Assembly (NCBI GenBank): GCA_044220545.1 | Contig: JBGAQX010000003.1 | Coordinates: 39,578 to 103,577 of the forward strand | From: Fen-999 sp044220545 | GTDB taxonomy: Bacteria; Pseudomonadota; Gammaproteobacteria; Burkholderiales; Rhodocyclaceae | Reading direction: 5' to 3' | DNA length: 64,000 nt | Shown: piece by piece, positions 24,894 to 33,600 of the stretch | How positions within the stretch are numbered: the first letter of the stretch is position 1 | How the letters are laid out: the number at the start of each line of letters is the position of its first letter | Translations under genes and position numbers: made by a program | Notes under the pieces: model-generated | The model's database searches: none | What the model was told of the DNA's origin: nothing | What the model saw: the letters and a program-made list of their open reading frames with translations, nothing else

Positions 24894-26324
24894 TCACACG
24901 CACCGTTCAACCATGTAGGCCTTGACGGCCTCGATATCGGCGTCCATCACCGCCACGCGCTGCGGCAGGCTTTCGATGCCGTCGAAGTCCGCCGGACGCA
25001 GGGGATCGCGGCCCAGCGCTTCCTGGATGGTCTCCGAGAATTTCACCGGTTGCGCGGTCTCCAACACCACCATCGGCATCGTCGCCTCCCGATGTTCCCG
25101 CGCCACCTTGACGGCGTCGGCGGTGTGGGTGTCGATCATGACGCCGTAACGTTGCCAGACATCGCCAATGGTCGCCAGCCGGTCGGCGTGGCTGCTACGT
25201 CCGGAGACAAAGCCAAAGTCCGGCAGCCGTTCGATGAACGGCGTGCCGGCCAGATCGAAGCTGCCGCCACCATCGACCTCCGACCACAGTTGACGGACGA
25301 TGGCCGGATCGCGGCCGACCAGGTCGAAGGCAAAGCGCTCGAAGTTCGACGCCTTGGAGATATCCATGGAGGGGCTCGAGGTCACATGCGTTTCGCTGGT
25401 CTTGCGCGGCCGATAGAGACCGGTGCGGAAGAACTCGTCGAGAACATCGTTCTCGTTGGTCGCCAGCACCAGCCGACCGATCGGCAGCCCCATCATGCGG
25501 GCAATATGGCCGGCGCAGATGTTGCCGAAGTTGCCCGAAGGCACACAGAACGCCACCCGCTGGTCGTTCGATTCAGTGGCGGCGAAGTAACCCTTGAAGT
25601 AATAGACGATCTGCGCCGCCACGCGCGCCCAGTTGATCGAGTTCACCGCGCCGATCTTGTAGCGGGCCTTGAAGGCCGCATCGTTCGATACCGCCTTGAC
25701 GATGTCCTGGCAGTCGTCGAACATGCCCCGAATGGCGATGTTGAAGATGTTCTCGTCCGGCAGCGAGAACATTTGCGCCCGCTGGAACGCCGACATCTTG
25801 CCGTCGGGGGACAACATGAAGACACGCACGCCATGCTTGCCGCGCATGGCGTATTCCGCCGCCGAGCCGGTGTCGCCCGAAGTCGCGCCGAGAATGTTGA
25901 TTTCCTCGCCCCGTTTGGCCAGCACGTATTCGAACAGGTTGCCGAGCAACTGCATGGCCATGTCCTTGAAGGCCAGGGTCGGACCGTTCGACAGTTCAAG
26001 GAGATGAAAGCCGGGTTCCAGGGTGGTCAGCGGCGTAATGTCGCCGGCATCGCGCCCGGGACGGCAGTGGCGATAGACATGCGCCGTGTACGTACGGTCG
26101 ACGAGAGTCTTGAGGTCGCAGGCGGGAATGTCGGTGATGAACTTCTGGAGCACGCGCAGCGCCAGGGCGTGATAGGGCAGCTCGCGCCACTCGGCCAGCT
26201 CGGCCGGACTGACTTGCGGATAGTGTTGCGGCAGGTAGAGCCCGCCGTCCGGCGCCAGGCCGCCGAGCAGAATGTCGCAAAACGATTCGCCTCCGGCATG
26301 GCCACGGGTAGAGATGTACCGCAT
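24894..26324 (-). CDS. thrC: threonine synthase
   Basis: This PLP enzyme converts O-phosphohomoserine to threonine. The 476-residue protein begins MRYISTRGHAGGESFCDILLGGLAPDGGLYLP, typical of the longer fungal/proteobacterial class. The PLP lysine lies in NGPTLAFKDMAMQLLG. ILGATSGDTGSAAEYA binds phosphate, and CVPSGNFGNICAGHIARMMGLP follows. It overlaps the hom stop by one base, so hom and thrC are translationally coupled. Confidence 0.96.
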   Translation of the reverse strand: MRYISTRGHAGGESFCDILLGGLAPDGGLYLPQHYPQVSPAELAEWRELPYHALALRVLQKFITDIPACDLKTLVDRTYTAHVYRHCRPGRDAGDITPLTTLEPGFHLLELSNGPTLAFKDMAMQLLGNLFEYVLAKRGEEINILGATSGDTGSAAEYAMRGKHGVRVFMLSPDGKMSAFQRAQMFSLPDENIFNIAIRGMFDDCQDIVKAVSNDAAFKARYKIGAVNSINWARVAAQIVYYFKGYFAATESNDQRVAFCVPSGNFGNICAGHIARMMGLPIGRLVLATNENDVLDEFFRTGLYRPRKTSETHVTSSPSMDISKASNFERFAFDLVGRDPAIVRQLWSEVDGGGSFDLAGTPFIERLPDFGFVSGRSSHADRLATIGDVWQRYGVMIDTHTADAVKVAREHREATMPMVVLETAQPVKFSETIQEALGRDPLRPADFDGIESLPQRVAVMDADIEAVKAYMVERCV

Positions 26325-27634
26325 CAGCCGAGCGCCTCCAGACGCAACCGGATCACTTTCTTCCTGACCACCGGCAGCGCCTCGATGCGGGCGATGGCGG
26401 CATCGACGTTCTTCTCCTTGGTCACGTGGGTCAGCATGATGATGTCGGTCTGCATCTCACCCTCGTCGGGCTCGCGCTGGATCATCGCGTCGATGGAAAT
26501 ATGCTGGTCGGCGAGAATACGCGTGATGTCGGCCAGCACGCCCGGCTTGTCCTCGACGCGCAAACGCAGGTAGTAGCTGGTTTCGACTTCCGCCATCGGC
26601 AGCACCGGAATATCGGCCACCGCATCGGGCTGGAAAGCCAGATGCGGCACGCGATGCTCCGGATCGGCGGTGTGCATGCGGGTCACGTCCACCAGGTCGG
26701 CGATCACCGCGCTGGCCGTGGGCTCGGCGCCGGCGCCCTTGCCGTAGTAGAGCGTGGCGCCGACGGCGTCGCCCTGCACCAGCACGGCGTTCATGGCGCC
26801 CTCGACGTTGGCGATCAGGCGCCTGGTCGGAATCAGGGTCGGATGGACGCGCAGCTCGATGCCGGCCGGCGTGCGCCGGGTGATGCCGAGCAGCTTGATG
26901 CGATAGCCGAGTTGTTCGGCGTAGCGGATATCCTCGGCTTCGAGCTTGCTGATGCCCTCGATGTAAGCCTTGTCGAACCGCATCGGAATGCCGAAGGCGA
27001 TCGCCGACATGATGGTCAGCTTGTGCGCCGCATCCACGCCTTCGATGTCGAAGGTCGGGTCCGCCTCCGCATAGCCCAGGCGCTGCGCCTCCTTCAGCAC
27101 GGTGTCGAAGGCGAGGCCCTTGTCGCGCATTTCCGACAGGATGAAGTTGGTGGTGCCGTTGATGATGCCGGCGATCCACTGGATGCGGTTGGCCGTCAGC
27201 CCCTCGCGCAAGGCCTTGATGATTGGAATGCCGCCGGCGACGGCGGCCTCGAAGGCGACCATGACGCCCTTCTTCTGGGCGGCGGCGAAGATCTCGTTGC
27301 CGTGCACGGCCAGCAGCGCCTTGTTGGCGGTGACCACGTGCTTGCCGTTCTCGATGGCCTTCAGCACCAGATCCTTGGCGACGCCGTAACCGCCGATCAA
27401 CTCGACGACAATGTCGACGTTGGGATCGGCGACCACGGCAAAGGCGTCGTCGGTGAGCCTGCACCGGCTGCCGGTGACGTTGCGCGCCAGGGCCAGGTTC
27501 TTGTCGGCGACGACCGATATCTGGATCGGCCGGCCGGCGCGGCGGGTGATTTCCTGCTGGTTGCGCTCGAGGACGGTCCAGGTGCCGCAGCCGACGGTAC
27601 CGATGCCAAGCAGGCCTACGTTGATGGGTTTCAT
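26324..27634 (-). CDS. hom: homoserine dehydrogenase with ACT domain
   Basis: This NAD(P)-dependent enzyme reduces aspartate semialdehyde to homoserine. In 436 residues: Rossmann motif GLLGIGTVGCGTW at the N-terminus, ANKALLAVHG, AAVAGGIPIIKALREGL, the signature GIINGTTNFILSEM, and a C-terminal ACT domain (YYLRLRVEDKPGVLADITRIL) that in this family mediates threonine feedback inhibition. The order alaA-hom-thrC is typical of betaproteobacteria. It starts 24 bp after alaA. Confidence 0.96.
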   Translation of the reverse strand: MKPINVGLLGIGTVGCGTWTVLERNQQEITRRAGRPIQISVVADKNLALARNVTGSRCRLTDDAFAVVADPNVDIVVELIGGYGVAKDLVLKAIENGKHVVTANKALLAVHGNEIFAAAQKKGVMVAFEAAVAGGIPIIKALREGLTANRIQWIAGIINGTTNFILSEMRDKGLAFDTVLKEAQRLGYAEADPTFDIEGVDAAHKLTIMSAIAFGIPMRFDKAYIEGISKLEAEDIRYAEQLGYRIKLLGITRRTPAGIELRVHPTLIPTRRLIANVEGAMNAVLVQGDAVGATLYYGKGAGAEPTASAVIADLVDVTRMHTADPEHRVPHLAFQPDAVADIPVLPMAEVETSYYLRLRVEDKPGVLADITRILADQHISIDAMIQREPDEGEMQTDIIMLTHVTKEKNVDAAIARIEALPVVRKKVIRLRLEALG

Positions 27635-27658
27635 AGCGCTGTTCTCAATTCTCTTTTT

Positions 27659-28885
27659 CTAGTTGCCGTGACGTTTTCGGTAATGTTCGAGGAAGCGGGC
27701 AATGCGGCCGATGGCCTCGCGCAGGTCGTCCTCGTGGGGCAGAAAGACCAGCCGGAAATGGTCCGGGCTCGGCCAGTTGAAGCCGGTGCCCTGAACCAGC
27801 AACACCTTCTCCTCCTGAAGAAGCTCCAGAATGAACTGCCGGTCGTCGGCGATGGGATAGATCGTCGGATCGAGGCGCGGAAACATGTAGAGCGTCGCCT
27901 TTGGCTTGACGCAGGTCACGCCGGGAATCGCGGTGATCAGCTCATGCGCCAGGTCGCGCTGCCGGCGCATCCGCCCGCCCTCCGCCACCAGGTCGTTGAT
28001 GCTTTGATAGCCGCCCAGCGCGGTCTGGATCGCGTACTGCCCCGGCACATTGGCGCACAGACGCATCGAGGCCAGCATGGTCAGTCCCTCAATGTAGTCG
28101 GCGGCGCACTTCTTGTCGCCGGAAACGACCATCCAGCCGGCACGGTAGCCGCAGCAGCGGTAGTTCTTCGACAAACCGTTGAAGGAGATGGTCAGCAGGT
28201 CCTCCGACAGCGAGGCGATGGAGGTGTGCGTCGCGCCGTCGTAAAGCACCTTGTCGTACACCTCGTCGGCATAGATGATCAAGCCGTGTTTGCGGGCCAG
28301 CGCGACGATGCGCTGCAATACCTCCGGCGGATAGAGCGCGCCGGTCGGGTTATTGGGGTTGATGACGACGATGGCGCGGGTGTTCGGCGAAATCTTGCGC
28401 TCGATGTCGTCGAAGTCGGGCTGCCACTCGCTCGCCTCGTCGCACAGGTAATGAACCGGCGTGCCGCCCGACAGGCTGATCGCCGCCGTCCACAACGGAT
28501 AGTCGGGCGACGGCACCAGCACCTCGTCGCCGTTGTTGAGCAGGGCGTTCATGGCCATGACGATCAGTTCGGAAACACCGTTGCCGAGGTAGATGTCTTC
28601 CAGCGTGACGCCCTTGATGTGCTTCTCCTGCGTGTAGTGCATCACCGCCTTGCGGGCGGAGAAAATGCCCTTGGAATCGGTGTAGCCGGCCGCGTTGGGC
28701 AGGTTGCGGATCATGTCCTGCTGGATTTCTTCCGGCGCGTCGAAGCCGAACGAGGCGAGGTTGCCGATGTTCAGCTTGATGATCTTGTGGCCCTCCTCCT
28801 CCATCTGCTTGGCGCGGTCGAGCACCGGACCACGGATGTCGTAGCAGACATTGGCGAGCTTGGCGGACTTCGATACGGGTTGCAT
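27659..28885 (-). CDS. alaA: alanine-synthesising aminotransferase AlaA
   Basis: This class I PLP aminotransferase (glutamate-pyruvate) is close to E. coli AlaA over its length. From MQPVSKSAKLANVCYDIRGP it is 408 residues; an upstream extension of the frame lacks family similarity. Seen: IIKLNIGNLASFGFDAP, INPNNPTGALYPPEVLQ, YADEVYDKVLYDG and the PLP lysine in SFNGLSKNYR, then SMRLCANVPGQYAIQTALGGYQS. It is the first gene of alaA-hom-thrC; about 147 bp separates it from the divergent Mth938-like gene. Confidence 0.95.
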   Translation of the reverse strand: MQPVSKSAKLANVCYDIRGPVLDRAKQMEEEGHKIIKLNIGNLASFGFDAPEEIQQDMIRNLPNAAGYTDSKGIFSARKAVMHYTQEKHIKGVTLEDIYLGNGVSELIVMAMNALLNNGDEVLVPSPDYPLWTAAISLSGGTPVHYLCDEASEWQPDFDDIERKISPNTRAIVVINPNNPTGALYPPEVLQRIVALARKHGLIIYADEVYDKVLYDGATHTSIASLSEDLLTISFNGLSKNYRCCGYRAGWMVVSGDKKCAADYIEGLTMLASMRLCANVPGQYAIQTALGGYQSINDLVAEGGRMRRQRDLAHELITAIPGVTCVKPKATLYMFPRLDPTIYPIADDRQFILELLQEEKVLLVQGTGFNWPSPDHFRLVFLPHEDDLREAIGRIARFLEHYRKRHGN

Positions 28886-29032
28886 TGGGCGGTCCATTCC
28901 TGGCTCAATCGTGACCGATGGGCCAATTTCGGGAAAAGGTATAATCCTACAGAAGCCCATGCGATGCCGCAATCGAGACGGTCCCTGACATTTCCGCCGC
29001 CTCGCCCCATTTCGCCATTTTCCTTCCCGGCC

Positions 29033-29404
29033 ATGAAACTTCATTCCGACCCCCGCAGCGGCCAGCACCACGTGACGGGTTACGGCGCCGGCTGGGTGGC
29101 GATCAATGGCCGGCGCTACGAGCGCAGCCTGCTGCTGCTACCCGACCGGATCGTGGCCGACTGGGGGCCGGAGAGCCCCGAGGCGCTCACCGAAGCCCAT
29201 CTGGCCAGCCTCGCCGCGCTGACCGGCACCGTGCTGCTGCTCGGCACCGGCGTCCGCCAGCGTTTCCCGGCACCCCCGCTGCTGCGACCGCTGGTGGCAG
29301 CCGGTATCGGCGTCGAGGTCATGGACACCGGCGCGGCCTGCCGCACCTACAACATCCTGGTCGCCGAAGGCCGCGCGGTGGCCGCGGCGCTGATCGTCGA
29401 ATGA
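29033..29404 (+). CDS. Mth938-like (DUF498/NDUFAF3 family) protein
   Basis: This 123-residue protein starts MKLHSDPRSGQHHVTGYGAGWVAINGRRYERSLLLLPDRI and contains VLLLGTGVRQRFP and GIGVEVMDTGAACRTYNILVAEGR, the conserved pattern of the Mth938/NDUFAF3 fold. The mitochondrial relative is a complex I assembly factor; the bacterial role is unknown. It overlaps the arnT start by ATGA and could be co-transcribed with the arn genes. Confidence 0.85.
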   Translation: MKLHSDPRSGQHHVTGYGAGWVAINGRRYERSLLLLPDRIVADWGPESPEALTEAHLASLAALTGTVLLLGTGVRQRFPAPPLLRPLVAAGIGVEVMDTGAACRTYNILVAEGRAVAAALIVE

Positions 29405-31032
29405 GTCGCCGCGCCGGACTGCTGGTGGCGGTGGTGGCGCTCCTGCTGGCCTGGTTCGGCAGCCTCGACTATCGCAAGCTGATCAAGCCCGACGAGGGCC
29501 GCTACGCCGAACTGGCCCGCGAGATGGCCGTCTCCGGCGACTGGCTGACGCCGCGCCTCAACGGCATCAAGTACTTCGAGAAGCCACCGCTCCAGTACTG
29601 GGCCACCGCCGCAGCCTATAAGGCATTCGGCGCGAACGAATGGACAGCGCGCCTTTGGGCGGGGCTGACCGGCTTCCTGGGCATCCTGCTGGCCGGGTTT
29701 GCCGGCCGGCGCCTGTTCGGGCCGCAAGCCGGCGTGCTTGCCGCCGCCACGCTGGCCAGCAGCCTGCTCTACCTGGCCATGGGCCACATGAACACGCTCG
29801 ACATGGGGCTCGGTTTCTTCCTGGAGCTCGCCGTGTTCGGCTTCCTGCTCGCCCAGACCAGCCCGGACAGCGGCCGGCGCTGGATGCTGATCGCCTGGAC
29901 CGGGCTGGCCCTGGCGGTGCTTTCCAAGGGCATCGTCGCCCTGGTGCTGACCGGTGGCACCCTGGTGCTCTACTCCCTGCTGACGCGTGACGTTTCTCCA
30001 TGGCGAAAATTCGAGTTTGCCCGCGGCCTGCCCTTGTTCCTGCTGATCGTCGCGCCCTGGTTTGTCGCGGTGTCGCTGGCCAACCCGGAGTTCCCCCGTT
30101 TCTTCTTCATCCACGAGCACTTCGAGCGTTTCCTGACCAGCGTCCATCGGCGCTACCAGCCGGCCTGGTATTTCGTGCCAATCTTCCTGCTCGGCGCGCT
30201 GCCCTGGACGACGCTTGCCCTGCAATCGGCAGCCCAGGCCTGGTCGCGGCGAACGGCGACGACCTTCCAGCCGCGTCGCTTCCTGCTGCTGTGGTGCCTG
30301 GTGGTGTTCACCTTCTTCAGCGTTTCCAGCTCGAAACTGCCTTCCTACATCCTGCCGCTGTTCCCGGCGCTGGCGCTGTTGCTGGCCGACGCGCTGCCGC
30401 GCATCGGCCGCAAGGCCCTGCTTGGCCACCTGGGACTTGTGGCGGCCGTCGCCCTGGGCTGCCTGATCCTCGCGCCCCGGGTGGCCGAACGTGCCGACCA
30501 GATCACCCCGCTGGAGATGATCGGCGCCTATGCCGACTGGCTCACCGCGGCCGCCGCGATCTGGCTGGCCGGCAGCCTGGCGGCCATCGCCCTGGCCTGG
30601 CGAGAACGGCCGACGGCGGCGGTGCTGCTGCTCGCCGCCTTCTCATTCACGGCCGGGCTGGTCACGCTGCTTGGCCACGAAAACCTGAGCCGATCCAACT
30701 CAGCCTATCATCTGGCCGTCGGGGTGAAACCGCTGTTGCCGGCGGATGTACCGTTCTACAGTATCCGCATGTACGACCAAACCTTGACCTTCTACCTCGG
30801 CCGCACCGTGACCCTGGTCGAATATCAGGACGAGATGGCGTTCGGCCTCGAACAGGAACCGGCCAAATGGCTGCCGACCACCGGTGACTTCAAGCGCCGC
30901 TGGCACGGCGATGCCGACGCCTTCGCGGTCATGGAACCGAACGAGTACGATGCCCTGCGCCAGGAAGGCCTGCCCATGAACGAAATTGCCCGCGATACCC
31001 GCCGCGTGGTCGTCCGAAAGCCTCCGTCATGA
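29401..31032 (+). CDS. arnT: ArnT-like lipid A 4-amino-4-deoxy-L-arabinose transferase
   Basis: ArnT moves L-Ara4N from undecaprenyl phosphate to lipid A at the periplasmic face, lowering net charge and polymyxin binding. The 543-residue protein has the GT83 pattern: an acidic loop in KPDEGRYAELAREM (the catalytic Asp-Glu region), TPRLNGIKYFEKPPLQYWATA, and about a dozen transmembrane helices followed by a periplasmic C-terminal part. The following arnB, arnC, arnA and arnD genes support the assignment over a generic PMT-family glycosyltransferase. Confidence 0.88.
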   Translation: MSRRAGLLVAVVALLLAWFGSLDYRKLIKPDEGRYAELAREMAVSGDWLTPRLNGIKYFEKPPLQYWATAAAYKAFGANEWTARLWAGLTGFLGILLAGFAGRRLFGPQAGVLAAATLASSLLYLAMGHMNTLDMGLGFFLELAVFGFLLAQTSPDSGRRWMLIAWTGLALAVLSKGIVALVLTGGTLVLYSLLTRDVSPWRKFEFARGLPLFLLIVAPWFVAVSLANPEFPRFFFIHEHFERFLTSVHRRYQPAWYFVPIFLLGALPWTTLALQSAAQAWSRRTATTFQPRRFLLLWCLVVFTFFSVSSSKLPSYILPLFPALALLLADALPRIGRKALLGHLGLVAAVALGCLILAPRVAERADQITPLEMIGAYADWLTAAAAIWLAGSLAAIALAWRERPTAAVLLLAAFSFTAGLVTLLGHENLSRSNSAYHLAVGVKPLLPADVPFYSIRMYDQTLTFYLGRTVTLVEYQDEMAFGLEQEPAKWLPTTGDFKRRWHGDADAFAVMEPNEYDALRQEGLPMNEIARDTRRVVVRKPPS

Positions 31033-31400
31033 CCACCGTCAGCTTCGCCCTGATCCTCGCCGGCGTGCTCCTCAACGCCGCCGCGCAACTCCTGCTCAAG
31101 GCCGGCACCACGGCCGTCGGCCATTTCGAGTTCCATCTCGACAACGTCCTGCCGGTTGGCATGAAGCTGGCCTTCGAGCCACACATCCTCGGTGGCCTGG
31201 CCTGCTATGTGGTGAGCGTGGTGGTCTGGATCATGGCGCTCTCCCGCGTGCCGGTCTCCATCGCCTATCCGATGCTGTCCATCGGCTACATCGTCAATGC
31301 CTTCGCCGCCTACTTCCTGTTCGGCGAAACGCTGGCCGGCCAGAAACTGCTCGGCATCGGCTTCATCATCATCGGCGTCTGGCTGGTGGCCCGCTCATGA
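31029..31400 (+). CDS. EamA/SMR-type small transporter (ArnE/ArnF-like flippase subunit)
   Basis: This 123-residue, four-helix protein starts TTVSFALILAGVLLNAAAQLLLKAG and contains SRVPVSIAYPMLSIGYIVNAFAAYFLFGE, the SMR/ArnE-F signature. In enterobacteria ArnE and ArnF form the undecaprenyl-phosphate-L-Ara4N flippase. Only one such gene is here, so a homodimer is likely. It overlaps arnT and arnB by 4 bp each. Confidence 0.85.
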   Translation: MTTVSFALILAGVLLNAAAQLLLKAGTTAVGHFEFHLDNVLPVGMKLAFEPHILGGLACYVVSVVVWIMALSRVPVSIAYPMLSIGYIVNAFAAYFLFGETLAGQKLLGIGFIIIGVWLVARS

Positions 31401-32554
31401 ACGAATCGTTCCTGCCTTTCACCCGACCGAGCATCGACGAAGCCACCATCACCGCCGTCGCCGAGGTACTGCGCTCAGGCTGGATCACCAGCGGCCCCAA
31501 GGTACAAGCCTTCGAAGCCGCCCTGTCGGCGTACTGCGGCGGCCGCCCGGTGCGCGCCTTCAGCTCGGGCACGGCGACGCTGGCGGTGGCCTTGCGCCTG
31601 GCCGGCATCCGCCCGGGTGACGAGGTGATCACCACACCGCTCTCCTGGGTCGCCACCGCCAACGTGATCCTCGAAGTCGGCGCCCGACCGGTGTTCGTCG
31701 ACGTCGATCCGGCCACCCGCAACATCGATCTGGATCGCATCGAAGCGGCTGTCACATCGAGAACGAGAGCCATCATTCCCGTCGACCTCGCCGGCCTGCC
31801 GGTCGATCGCGACCGGCTCTACGCCATCGCCGGCCGGCACAAGCTGCGGGTCGTCGAGGACGCCGCACAATCGCTCGGCGCCACCTGGAAAGGCCGACCA
31901 ATCGGCGCAAGCGGCGACTTCGTCTCCTTCAGCTTCCACGCCAACAAGAACCTCACCACCGGCGAAGGCGGCGCCCTGATGCTGCCGGCGGATGTCGATC
32001 CTGCGCTGTGCGAACGCCTGCGCCTGCAAGGCGTCAAGCGCTTCCCCGACGGCGGCATGGACGTCGACGTGCTGGGCGGCAAGGCCAACCTCACCGACAT
32101 CGCCGCCGCCATCGGCCTCGGCCAGTTACCCCATCTCAGCGAATTCACCGCCCGGCGCCGCCATTTGGCGCGCCGCTACTTCGAGCGACTCGATCCCACG
32201 CTCGGTTTGACACTTCCCGTCGCCGACTTCGAGAACTCGAACTGGCACATGTTCCAACCGCTGCTGCCGCATGGCACCGATCGCGGCGCCTTCATCACCG
32301 CCATGAAGGATCACGGCATCGGCGTCGGTGTCCACTATCCCGCCATGCACTTGTTCAGCCTCTATCGCCAGTTGGGCTGGCAGGCAGGCGATTTCCCCAC
32401 TGCCGAAGACATCGGCCGGCGCACCGTGACCCTGCCGCTGTTCCCGGCCATGGCGGAAGAGGATATCGACCGGGTTTGCACTGCTATCGGGGACGTACTC
32501 GCTATCGGGGACGTACTCGCTATCGGGGACGTACTCGCTATCGGGAAGTCGTGA
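31397..32554 (+). CDS. arnB: UDP-4-amino-4-deoxy-L-arabinose aminotransferase, DegT family
   Basis: ArnB aminates UDP-4-keto-arabinose. The 385-residue protein starts MNESFLPFTRPSIDEATITAV and shows LRSGWITSGPKVQAFE, FSSGTATLAVALRLAGI, DEVITTPLSWVATAN and the PLP lysine in SFHANKNLTTGEGG. The C-terminus is odd: after the natural end of the fold it carries AIGDVL repeated three times plus AIGKS, encoded by an 18-bp tandem repeat. The next arn gene is over 1 kb away, beyond a VapC remnant and a toxin-antitoxin pair. Confidence 0.93.
   Translation: MNESFLPFTRPSIDEATITAVAEVLRSGWITSGPKVQAFEAALSAYCGGRPVRAFSSGTATLAVALRLAGIRPGDEVITTPLSWVATANVILEVGARPVFVDVDPATRNIDLDRIEAAVTSRTRAIIPVDLAGLPVDRDRLYAIAGRHKLRVVEDAAQSLGATWKGRPIGASGDFVSFSFHANKNLTTGEGGALMLPADVDPALCERLRLQGVKRFPDGGMDVDVLGGKANLTDIAAAIGLGQLPHLSEFTARRRHLARRYFERLDPTLGLTLPVADFENSNWHMFQPLLPHGTDRGAFITAMKDHGIGVGVHYPAMHLFSLYRQLGWQAGDFPTAEDIGRRTVTLPLFPAMAEEDIDRVCTAIGDVLAIGDVLAIGDVLAIGKS
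32483..32545 (+). repeat. 18-bp tandem repeat inside the arnB 3' end (3.5 copies)
   Basis: Three exact copies of GCTATCGGGGACGTACTC occupy 32483-32536, followed by a half copy (GCTATCGGG). Being in-frame they encode AIGDVL repeats at the ArnB C-terminus. The array ends 9 bp before the arnB stop and overlaps the start of the antisense VapC remnant. Confidence 0.95.
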
Positions 32555-32738
32555 CGGCGGAGACCCAGTTTTCCACCCAATTTTCCACCACAAGGCCAGG
32601 GTAGTCGTTGAAGTCCGCTTCGTTGTTGGTGACCAGGGTGGCGCCAACGCTCACGGCATGGGCGGCAATGAGCCGGTCGAGCGCATCTATCTGATAGATG
32701 CGTTCCATGCCGCTCATGCCAGTCTCCGTCAAAACCAT
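32538..32738 (-). pseudogene. VapC/PIN toxin C-terminal remnant
   Basis: The 66-codon frame encodes IDALDRLIAAHAVSVGATLV followed by TNNEADFNDYPGLVVENW, the conserved C-terminal third of VapC PIN proteins. The N-terminal DTN aspartate half is missing: the codons before it (MVLTETGMSGMERIYQ) do not resemble VapC, and no antitoxin is visible upstream. A 12-bp in-frame duplication gives ENWVENWV. It is a decayed toxin gene antisense to the arn operon. Confidence 0.75.
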
Positions 32739-32865
32739 GTTGAAGCGGGGTTTGCAAATTAAGCCCCATCCCGCATAGTGACATGCAATCGATCGGGCGA
32801 AGAAAGCTTGCCACCGCGATGCAGCCTAAGGCCGGCACTGGCGATTCATGAGCGTCGCCCACGAC

Positions 32866-32911
32866 TTGCCGCCGTGCCGCTCGCACAGTACAATTTAGTC
32901 ATCTAGATGAC
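32866..32911 (+). promoter_or_regulatory. promoter and palindromic operator of the Phd/VapC pair
   Basis: TTGCCG (32866-32871) and TACAAT (32889-32894) are separated by 17 bp, a plausible sigma-70 promoter. Immediately after it lies a perfect 14-bp palindrome GTCATCTAGATGAC (32898-32911), 12 bp before the antitoxin ATG, the expected place for autoregulation by the antitoxin complex. Inferred from sequence only. Confidence 0.55.
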
Positions 32912-32923
32912 CACTTACCAGCC

Positions 32924-33163
32924 ATGACCACCTGCACCGTCGCCGAAGCCAAGGCCCACTTGTCTGAACTGCTTGCCAGGGTCGAGAACGGCGAGGAGTT
33001 GACCATCACCCGCCGTGGCCGACCGGTGGCTCAGATCACACCGGTGCATCCGGCGAAGCGTCCTGCTGACTGGCAAGCGATCCGCGCTTTCCGCGAGTCG
33101 ACGCCACTCATGAGGACGACAGCCACTGACCTGGTCCGCGAAATGCGCGACGCCGACCGCTGA
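32924..33163 (+). CDS. Phd/YefM-type antitoxin
   Basis: This 79-residue protein begins MTTCTVAEAKAHLSELLARVENGEELTITRRGRPVAQI, the classic Phd/YefM DNA-binding N-terminus, followed by a helical toxin-binding tail (DWQAIRAFRESTPL...). The stop overlaps the toxin start by one base (TGATG). It sits between arnB and arnC, in the same direction as the operon. Confidence 0.92.
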   Translation: MTTCTVAEAKAHLSELLARVENGEELTITRRGRPVAQITPVHPAKRPADWQAIRAFRESTPLMRTTATDLVREMRDADR

Positions 33164-33600
33164 TGCTTTACCTGGACGCGGCTGTCGTTCTTTCCCTGTT
33201 CGTGCGCGATGCGAATTCCGCGGCCGTCGACACCTGGGTCACCGGCCGGCGGCAGCCGCTGGCTTTCAGCGATTGGGGATTGACCGAGTGCGCCTCGGCG
33301 CTCGGCATCCGGGTTCGTCGCGGCGAGATGGCTGCGTCGCTCGCCGGCCACAGTTTCGACGCCATCGCGGCCTTCGCCCGGGAATCCTGCGAAATGATCG
33401 CCTGCGCCCCTCACCATCAGACTGAGGCGCAACGACTGCTGACCCGGTTCGACCTGCCCCTGCGCGCCGGTGATGCCTTGCATGTAGCCCTCAGTCGGCA
33501 CGCCGAAGCGGCCCTGGTCACCTGCGACACGCAGCTCGCAACAGCCGCCAGGACCTTGGGCGCCAAAGTACATAACCCCCTGGCAAGGACCGGCCGATGA
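33163..33600 (+). CDS. VapC-type PIN ribonuclease toxin
   Basis: In 145 residues: MLYLDAAVVLSLFV carries the first aspartate (LDAA in place of LDT/DTN), WGLTECASALGIRVRRGE supplies the conserved Glu, LRAGDALHVALSRHAEAALVTCDTQLATAARTLG the C-terminal acidic centre. By family it cleaves RNA with Mg. Its stop overlaps the arnC start (ATGA), so translation of arnC appears coupled to a toxin gene, which is unusual. Confidence 0.92.
   Translation: MLYLDAAVVLSLFVRDANSAAVDTWVTGRRQPLAFSDWGLTECASALGIRVRRGEMAASLAGHSFDAIAAFARESCEMIACAPHHQTEAQRLLTRFDLPLRAGDALHVALSRHAEAALVTCDTQLATAARTLGAKVHNPLARTGR

Noticed and set aside
26426..29404. 992-codon plus-strand open frame opposite hom and alaA
   Set aside because: It is antisense to two well-supported enzymes, is rich in His, Gln, Gly and Asp typical of GC-biased shadow frames, and shows no domain. 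Only its last 124 codons are real (the Mth938-like gene).
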